30,647 nucleotides of DNA from CAYUAI01 sp964442745 (GTDB taxonomy: Bacteria; Pseudomonadota; Gammaproteobacteria; S012-40), in the NCBI GenBank assembly GCA_964442745.1, contig CAYUAI010000050.1, forward strand, positions 1-30,647, read 5' to 3'. This document shows positions 25,690 to 30,647 of this stretch, piece after piece (position 1 is the first letter of the stretch; each line of letters starts with the position of its first letter). The notes under the pieces were generated by a model that was not told where the DNA came from, made no database searches, and saw only the letters and a list, made by a program, of their open reading frames with translations. Position numbers and translations under genes: made by a program.

Positions 25690-26231
25690 AGGGTGCACCA
25701 GCTACTAGGCCGTCATTTGACTTGACCGCCATCTTCTTTCCCGCACAGCCATCGGCATCCCTTGCGGGCAGCTTTCTCCATAACGGAGGATTGTACGACA
25801 TTACCTGCATGGATGTGGGTAAAGGGGCGTGAGCAGGACGCGGAAGCTTTGTCACGTTCTATATAAGTATCTTAACGCATGACTTAGGTCTCATCTGTAT
25901 TCCGAGACTACTGTGTCTACGTGCAACCGACGTTATCCCAGTTGCACCGAGAGCCTTTACCATTTTGGTGACAGCCTATCAGTGTTTTTGGCTGATCTTC
26001 GCCTAACGGAACGTCAACGATGATTCACATTACATTGACCGTATCATACTATCCTAGCCCCCGACCGCGTCACACTCGCCGTACCGATTCCCCTCACGGT
26101 TCCTCTTAATAGAGTACATTGTCCCAAACGCTTCAGGCCACATCCTTGTCGCATGGCTGGTAGGATACGGGAAGTAGAATTCCCGGTTGTACTTGCTGTT
26201 ACTTTGATCTGAGATTGAAATAATTTCAACT
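25690..26231. other. Non-coding region between recombinase fragment and intron maturase
   Basis: No credible gene on either strand; short frames here have no protein-like pattern. A 7-bp inverted repeat (GTGCAAC 25921-25927, GTTGCAC 25941-25947) suggests structured RNA, perhaps intron-derived on the reverse strand. I could not find a canonical group II domain V. Confidence 0.35.
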
Positions 26232-26741
26232 TCAAGCCAATTCAACCGCACCTACCCCATATCCATAGATCCTATACTGAAGTTGAAATGTTAGTTCTAA
26301 AACTGCATTATTCGCGCTTCGCTCTGGTCGGTAGGCATAACTGTTTTCAAGAAAATCTTCTTCGTAAATTGCCGTTAATACCGTTGCACAGGCCGGTTGT
26401 ACGAGTTTGTCTTCTAGTGCCGGTATACCCAGCGGTCGAAGCTTGCCATTCTCTTTGGGGATGTAACAGCGCTGCCCCAATTTGGTATGGCAGCGTTTTG
26501 TTTTGCGTCGTTCTGCCAGCTTTTGAATGTTGAATTCCAGATCCTTTTGATATTCTTCAGCAGTCACTTCGTCAATGCCGCTTGTTGATTTCTTGTTCAG
26601 ATTGTACCAAGCGTCCATTAGCGATTCAGCCTCCAGCTGCTGGTAGAGGTTCCGAAAACGAGGGTGTTTGCTTGTTTTAGCTCGAATAGCTATTCTCTGC
26701 AGTGAGGTTGGCTTATGTTTATCCGGCCCTTCGTGTCCAGC
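26232..26741 (-). pseudogene. Group II intron reverse transcriptase/maturase, N-terminal remnant
   Basis: One open frame carries KPTSLQRIAIRAKTSKHPRF, RNLYQQLEAESLMDAWYNLN, KKSTSGIDEVTAEEYQKDLE, RCYIPKENGKLRPLGIPALE, DKLVQPACATVLTAIYEEDF and YAYRPERSANNAVLELTFQL. These are the RT-0 to RT-2 blocks of intron maturases, but there is no usable start before the Met at 26618. After LQYRIYGYGVGAVE, where VVEADIKGFF is expected, the frame stops. The catalytic YADD block, the thumb and the X and endonuclease domains are missing. It can no longer splice or retrotranspose on its own. Confidence 0.85.
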
Positions 26742-27148
26742 CTAAGTTTCCTTTGCAGGCTGCGCCCCCCGCAGGAAGTGCCCTTGGGATATGCTTCTGT
26801 CAGGTCCTTTTTGTGGCTGGCTTTCCCAACCTCTGAGTACTATGCCTGATAAGACACCCCGAGAGCATATAGTACTTTGATCCTTTTTTGTTGAATCATC
26901 ACTCCTACCTGGCTCATGGTTATCATCCAACACATTAGGTTCCAGTATAGTTCCGTCGTCAGGTTTCCCCATGACAGGAACCCTTTGGGGCCTCCTGAGT
27001 TCTTCAGCGTATCTCTTCTTGCATGATACGGCTTGATGACTCCGACGGATCTCCATATCCTCGCCTAAAACGGGTGCTTCTGTGTTGCCTTCGGCGTACG
27101 TTAAAACCCTCGGTATCCGCATTGATTATTTCGAAGCTGTACCCGCAC
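26742..27148 (-). ncRNA. Group II intron 5' RNA portion (degenerate)
   Basis: This stretch precedes the maturase in the position of intron domains I-IV, is GC-rich with many short inverted repeats and has no protein-like pattern, although a 126-codon frame is open by chance. A GTGCG at 27148-27144 on the reverse strand fits the GUGYG 5' splice boundary and would place the intron start 64 bp from the hcp remnant. Domains V and VI were not found. Confidence 0.5.
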
Positions 27149-27161
27149 TTCAGGGAATACG

Positions 27162-27182
27162 ATAACGCCATGGGTATATTTA
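27162..27182 (-). repeat. Inverted repeat, left copy, flanking hcp module
   Basis: The 21-bp sequence containing CCATGGGTATATTTA matches the reverse complement of 28484-28504 with a single C/T difference. Similarity continues weakly inward (GCC/GCT, then AATTCA and a T-rich run), so the total repeat may be about 40 bp. Confidence 0.6.
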
Positions 27183-27211
27183 AGCCAATTCATTTATTCC
27201 AACCACAGTAA

Positions 27212-27594
27212 GCCAGCGACATTTATCTTGATTTTGGAACTGCGATAAAAGGCGAAAGTAAAGAGGCGGTTTATTCAAATAAAATCGATATTTTAGAGTT
27301 CGAATGGGGCTTATCTCAAGCCGCAAGCGCACATACCGGTGGCGGTACAGGAAAAGTACAGTTTCAAAATATGACAGTGATGAAATATGTTGATGCCGCG
27401 ACCCCTATTTTTATGCTCTATTGCGCTAGGGGTCGTCACTTCCCAGAGAGGAAATTGGTTGTGCAAATGAAAAATTGATTGAGTATGTTGAATTTAACTT
27501 TACCAAGGTAGCCGTTGAATATGCACCGCAAAAAGATGATGGTTCTGCCGCTGTTTTTTTTGGCTAGGATATTAAGGCGAATATTGAAGCTTGA
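27212..27594 (+). pseudogene. hcp: Type VI secretion Hcp protein, pseudogene
   Basis: The frame reads ASDIYLDFGTAIKGESKEAV, YSNKIDILEFEWGLSQAASA, HTGGGTGKVQFQNMTVMKYV, DAATPIFMLYCARGRHFPER and KLVVQMK. This is the Hcp1 family pattern (DIYLxIxxIKGES, ExxSWGxSQ, KVxxxDxxxTKxxDxxSPxL). A stop at 27475-27477 and a shift follow, then EKLIEYVEFNFTKVAVEYAP in another frame, a TAG, and the C-terminus to 27592-27594. The start codon is replaced by TAA (27209-27211). Hcp forms the secreted inner tube of the T6SS and carries effectors. No other T6SS structural gene is present, so this was an orphan hcp, of the kind usually linked to effector genes. Confidence 0.85.
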
Positions 27595-27608
27595 AAATAT
27601 AGAAAAAA

Positions 27609-27873
27609 ATGGTATTTAAAAAGATTGTTAAGGGGGGGGGTAAATGGCGGGGTTATCGTTGATATTTTTACTAAAAGCCGGGTTCTTGCGACTCATAATA
27701 TTACAAAAACTGACTGGAATTTATTCAGGGATGCCATGAAAAGCCTTCCGGATTTTGCAAGTGCCGCTATAAGAGCAAATATTAGAGCTATGGCGGTTTA
27801 TTATAAAAGTTCACTAACCTATGATTTCAAGCACTTGCGATTTTGGGAAGGGCTATATTATGGTTGCAAATAA
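27609..27873 (+). pseudogene. Small gene downstream of hcp, interrupted at a G9 tract
   Basis: An ATG at 27609 reads MVFKKIVKGG and is then out of frame after a run of nine G (27632-27640). With one G fewer the frame continues VNGGVIVDIFTKSRVLATHN, ITKTDWNLFRDAMKSLPDFA, SAAIRANIRAMAVYYKSSLT and YDFKHLRFWEGLYYGCK, giving 87 residues in all. The family is not recognised. Its position directly after hcp suggests an effector or effector-linked protein, but this is inference. It overlaps the start of the next gene. The G run could be a phase-variable tract, plain decay or a sequencing error. Confidence 0.5.
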
Positions 27874-28453
27874 AATTAGATTTACGGCTTTACCTCTTGT
27901 CTTTTCTTTTTTCGTCTCTTTTTTCGCCATCGCCGATTCAACAGACTTTTCTGATTTAATTGCCAATCCAGCCGATTTCGCGAATTTAATTGACACTCAA
28001 TTTGAGTGAAAACAATGGAGTTATTGAATATTTGACCAACCGTCTTATGACTTCAATGATTCATTACAACAAAAAAATAAAAATTTGTCAGGAACAAGCT
28101 GAATATACACTCACGCCTGCTTTGGATAAAAAATGATCAAATCAAATAATATAAGCAGGGATGACATTGTTCTCATTATCGGTTTTTTTAATTTTAAAAA
28201 TGAGGCTCTGTGCCATGAAAATTTGAACATTAATATGTTTTATGAGTTAATGACTTTGATCGTTATCAACAAAAAATATGGAATTAGTACAGAAAACCTT
28301 GAAGCTGTTAATGAGGGATTATTTTTCCCTTCAGAAGATGTAATAAACATAGAGGTTAGATATTCAAAGCTACCCGATAAGCTCAAGCGCATATTCAAAA
28401 AAACCTTTAGTGGAAAACCGTTTGATCTTAATTCGCCAGAACCCTTAAGGTGA
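27860..28453 (+). pseudogene. Exported protein gene with two frameshifts (possible immunity protein)
   Basis: The start at 27860 has AAGGG 8-10 bases upstream and gives a signal peptide (MVANKIRFTALPLVFSFFVS, then FFAIA). It stops at 28007-28009; another frame continues LSENNGVIEYLTNRLMTSMI and HYNKKIKICQEQAEYTLTPA to LDKK. After a run of six A a third frame, opening with an ATG at 28133, continues NISRDDIVLIIGFFNFKNEA, LCHENLNINMFYELMTLIVI and ends at 28453. The pieces flow as one periplasmic helical protein with two cysteines (CQEQ, CHEN). Alternatively the last part is a separate 106-residue gene translationally coupled by ATGA. I do not recognise the family. Confidence 0.5.
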
Positions 28454-28483
28454 TACCCAATAATTAAAATGTGAATTAAGAGC

Positions 28484-28504
28484 TAAATATACCCATGGTG
28501 TTAT
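28484..28504 (+). repeat. Inverted repeat, right copy, flanking hcp module
   Basis: This is the counterpart of 27162-27182 in opposite orientation (one mismatch in 21 bp), 31 bp after the last small gene of the hcp module. Together they enclose 1.3 kb holding only hcp and the two damaged genes. Confidence 0.6.
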
Positions 28505-28584
28505 AAATTTAGGTGTTAGCGCATGCAGATGTGTCTTAGATTCGATTTTTCTGATTGACGACGCCATGGGAATTGCCTGGATTC

Positions 28585-28604
28585 GGGGCAGGATAACCTG
28601 CCCC
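28585..28604. terminator. Perfect GC-rich hairpin downstream of the Calx-beta gene
   Basis: GGGGCAGG, loop ATAA, CCTGCCCC: an 8-bp perfect stem between the convergent hcp module and the Calx-beta gene. On the forward strand a T-run (ATTTTTA) follows only after nine bases, so it may be a weak terminator for either side. Confidence 0.55.
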
Positions 28605-28637
28605 GCTTGCCATTTTTACGTCGGCCATCTCTGGTTA

Positions 28638-29996
28638 TTACGGCGCATTCACATCCCCCGTCGCATTGTTGCTATAAGTATTATTACTTAACGTGATATT
28701 GCAACCACCTGTTGCGGTACCGAATTGATACACTCCCCAGCCAAAGCTGTCTTTTATAGTGCTGTTGGTTACGCTAAAGCGTGTGGGAGAAGAAGGAAAG
28801 CAAGTTGACGTGATGTTCCCAGAAGTTGACGCATCTCCTCCTCCCGCATATTCAATGGTGACATAATCCAGCTGATTATTAATACTGTTGCTAAGGTTAA
28901 ACTTGATACCCTTCCAGTAACCCGGTGTTGCCTCTTGAGCAGTGAAAACAATCGGCTGCGCCTCCGTACCGGTAGCAGATAGTGATGCCCCCTTATTTAC
29001 TACCAGTTGTGTTCCCGAAGCAAACTGCAATTTTACACCCGGACTAATCGTCAGTTTTGCCGGATTATTGACACTAATACCATTCGGCACTTTGTAACAA
29101 GGTTCATTTAAAGTTGTATCAACAGTGATATCACGATCTGTAATTTCACCATTACAAACGCTTATAACAACGTCAGAAATAGTTAGCACTGCTGTTGTAT
29201 TGTTTCCCAAACTAGTATTTTCAGATGGGCTGGACAACGCCAAATCAATGGTTTCATCGTCTTCCGTTGCGCTGTCTGAAAGGATTTGCACGTCAAATGT
29301 TTTTGCGTCGCTGTCGTTCGCTGCCCAGTTTAATGTCCCTGAAGTCACTGAGAAGTCTTCACCATCAACTGCGGTGCCATTAGCGGCGGCATAATCGACA
29401 CTGATGGCTGCAGAAATATTACCTGCACGTTCTACTGTAATGGTGATGTTGGATAGGTTTTCCGACACGGAGTAGGTCGAGGCTGAAAAGGATACACTAG
29501 ATGGGTCAGTACTTGTGACAAAATCAGCAATGGTTAATACAGCTTCAGAAGTTGCACCAAGACTTGTTGCTGCTGAAGGACTGGACAACGCCAAATTAAC
29601 GGTTTCATCGTCTTCCGTTGCGCTGTCTGAAAGGATTTGCACGTCAAATGTTTTTGCGTCGCTGTCGTTCGCTGCCCAGTTTAATGTCCCTGAAGTCACT
29701 GAGAAGTCTTCACCATCAACCGCGGTGCCATTAGCAGCGGCATAATCGACACTGATGGCCGCAGAAACATCACCCGCACGATTCACCGTGATTGTGATGC
29801 TGGATGTGTTTTCATTGACTTGATAAGTTGCCGATGAAAAAGCCACGCTGGACAGATCGACAGCGCCAGGGTTGTTATTGCCAGGACTATCATCGTCAGA
29901 ACCCCCGCCTCCACATCCAACTTGCATTGCAATGACAAATATCAACAGACAGGCTTTCAATAAATATGATTTACCTTTTTTTTTGAAGCACTTCAT
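28638..29996 (-). CDS. Calx-beta domain lipoprotein with C-terminal beta-helix-like domain
   Basis: 452 residues. The signal sequence ends in a lipobox (VIAMQVGC, Cys28) followed by GGGGSDDD, typical of a surface-exposed lipoprotein. Two Calx-beta domains (about 47-157 and 164-274) carry YQVNENTSSITITVNRAGDV, VDYAAANGTAVDGEDFSVTS and DSATEDDETVNLALSSPS, with acidic Ca2+-binding positions. The C-terminal part (285-452) has repeats such as ITDRDITVDTTLNEPCYKVP, GVKLQFASGTQLVVNKGASL and YWKGIKFNLS, the pattern of right-handed beta-helix proteins. Probably adhesive or matrix-bound; no enzymatic site is seen. GGAGAAG precedes the ATG. The reading frame is intact, unlike everything around it. Confidence 0.85.
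   Translation of the reverse strand: MKCFKKKGKSYLLKACLLIFVIAMQVGCGGGGSDDDSPGNNNPGAVDLSSVAFSSATYQVNENTSSITITVNRAGDVSAAISVDYAAANGTAVDGEDFSVTSGTLNWAANDSDAKTFDVQILSDSATEDDETVNLALSSPSAATSLGATSEAVLTIADFVTSTDPSSVSFSASTYSVSENLSNITITVERAGNISAAISVDYAAANGTAVDGEDFSVTSGTLNWAANDSDAKTFDVQILSDSATEDDETIDLALSSPSENTSLGNNTTAVLTISDVVISVCNGEITDRDITVDTTLNEPCYKVPNGISVNNPAKLTISPGVKLQFASGTQLVVNKGASLSATGTEAQPIVFTAQEATPGYWKGIKFNLSNSINNQLDYVTIEYAGGGDASTSGNITSTCFPSSPTRFSVTNSTIKDSFGWGVYQFGTATGGCNITLSNNTYSNNATGDVNAP
29250..29369 (+). repeat. 120-bp direct repeat, copy 1 (Calx-beta coding)
   Basis: Identical over 120 bp to 29601-29720, an offset of 351 bp (117 codons). Similarity continues beyond it with scattered substitutions. 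It encodes the core of the second Calx-beta domain. Confidence 0.9.
29601..29720 (+). repeat. 120-bp direct repeat, copy 2 (Calx-beta coding)
   Basis: Identical to 29250-29369. It encodes the core of the first Calx-beta domain; identity even at synonymous positions points to recent duplication or gene conversion. Confidence 0.9.
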
Positions 29997-30145
29997 CTTT
30001 AACTCTTCTCCAGATTTTTTATGTTATAAAAATAATATTGCCGACATCCAGGCGTTTTACTTTAAGCAGCATAGACCTTACGCCTGAAATTAACTCAAAA
30101 CCATTAAATGACGTACCCCGAAAATGTGAGCTATGCACATTCTGA

Positions 30146-30568
30146 CTACTTAACAGTCCGTGCATCGTCTATTTTTGCTATGGGAAACGCTTTGGCAAAG
30201 TCGGTGACTTCATCAATGGACACTTTGGATTTGAATATCATGTTGCCCCTCCGTTGCGGTTCGTCTTTGAATACGTATTTTTTTACCACCGCCCCCTGCT
30301 CCACTACCTATTAAATTAATTTCAATTCTGGCTCTGTTTTTTTCATAAACGGCTTCCGTGATGTTCATGCCCATGGCCTTGTTTTCATCCAAAGAGGCTC
30401 GTTTCCAGTCACCTACCGTTTCATGGAACAGTTTACTCACGCCGACTTGCTTAAACTGCTCAAAGCCTCAACACACTAACGCGCTTCTTCCAGCGCAGCA
30501 TCATCATCAATTAAATTCGGAATGGCATTGCAACTTTCTTTGGCATCATCACTCAAGGCGGATACGGT
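30146..30568 (-). pseudogene. Frameshifted gene remnant, unknown family
   Basis: Reverse-strand pieces read TVSALSDDAKESCNAIPNLI and DDDAALEEAR with a stop, then in another frame FEQFKQVGVSKLFHETVGDW, KRASLDENKAMGMNITEAVY and EKNRARIEINLIGSGAGGG. A third frame reads KKYVFKDEPQRRGNMIFKSK and VSIDEVTDFAKAFPIAKIDD, ending at 30146. The pieces abut, so a single gene of at least 140 codons has taken two frameshifts; one shift lies at a run of Gs within GSGAGGGG. I do not recognise the family. The 150 bp between it and the Calx-beta gene, and the last 79 bp of the window, show no gene. Confidence 0.5.
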
Positions 30569-30647
30569 TCAAGAGAAAAATACTAGCAGTAGAAATGAAC
30601 GGGGTCAAGTATCATATTGATTTATTATCTATCCCCTGGTATGCTAC

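Noticed and set aside
25565..25855. 96-codon reverse frame over the recombinase remnant
   Set aside because: It is the antisense shadow of the recombinase fragment, with a biased, Pro/Arg-rich composition.
26001..26007. GCCTAAC resembling an attC box on the reverse strand
   Set aside because: No paired box at 60-130 bp and no arm complementarity; the 7-mer match is expected by chance in 30 kb.
26742..27122. 126-codon reverse frame upstream of the maturase
   Set aside because: It lies where intron RNA domains are expected and has no protein-like pattern; treated as group II intron RNA.
29125..29745. Two forward-strand frames with repeated sequence inside the Calx-beta gene
   Set aside because: They are antisense shadows of the duplicated Calx-beta repeats.
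1..30647. CRISPR arrays, tRNA or rRNA genes
   Set aside because: No regularly spaced direct repeats and no tRNA cloverleaf or rRNA sequence was recognised on either strand.

Overview
The window looks like chromosome of a gammaproteobacterium (about 45% G+C by eye). The evidence is the gene order sucA-sucB-lpd-sucC-sucD, an NhaA antiporter, DUF1287 and DUF2057 proteins, a PEP-CTERM surface protein and a GldA/GldF/GldG-type ABC exporter. I cannot name the order or genus. A compact, well-preserved core (about 3.4-25 kb) is flanked on both sides by decayed accessory DNA.

Left flank (1-3.4 kb). It opens with what reads as an integron attC site (1-120). A two-gene cassette follows: a small DUF6500-like gene and a VOC/glyoxalase-like gene cut short by a 108-bp miniature inverted-repeat element. 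Beyond lie a complete reverse-strand ccdAB toxin-antitoxin pair, a second half-attC, an IS91-type transposase tail and two IS1380-type transposase remnants in opposite orientation. A 15-bp sequence at the left edge of the miniature element recurs inverted at 3083-3097, so the block from 562 to 3097 is bounded by inverted repeats.

Core (3.4-25 kb). A GldA-like ATPase is separated by 4.5 kb from its expected partners, the GldF-like permease and GldG-like auxiliary protein. Between them sit nhaA, a reverse-strand xthA-qmcA-nfeD operon and a DUF1287 gene. mutM follows gldG, then the TCA-cycle block encoding all of 2-oxoglutarate dehydrogenase (E1, E2, E3) and both succinyl-CoA synthetase subunits, closed by a hairpin terminator. 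Next, on the reverse strand, come envelope genes (PEP-CTERM protein, DUF2057 lipoprotein, outer-membrane barrel), a PfkB-family kinase and a membrane protein of unknown role.

Right flank (25-30.6 kb). This is again a graveyard: a degraded reverse-strand gene, a serine-recombinase tail, and a group II intron with a truncated maturase. Next to the intron lies a broken Type VI secretion hcp gene, followed by two small genes disrupted by homopolymer shifts (one at a G9 tract). The hcp module lies between inverted copies of a roughly 21-bp sequence. An intact Calx-beta lipoprotein gene with a recent internal duplication and one more frameshifted gene complete the window.

No tRNA, rRNA or CRISPR array was seen. 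The most interesting signals are the integron-like left edge and the hcp-linked module with its inverted repeats and G tract.
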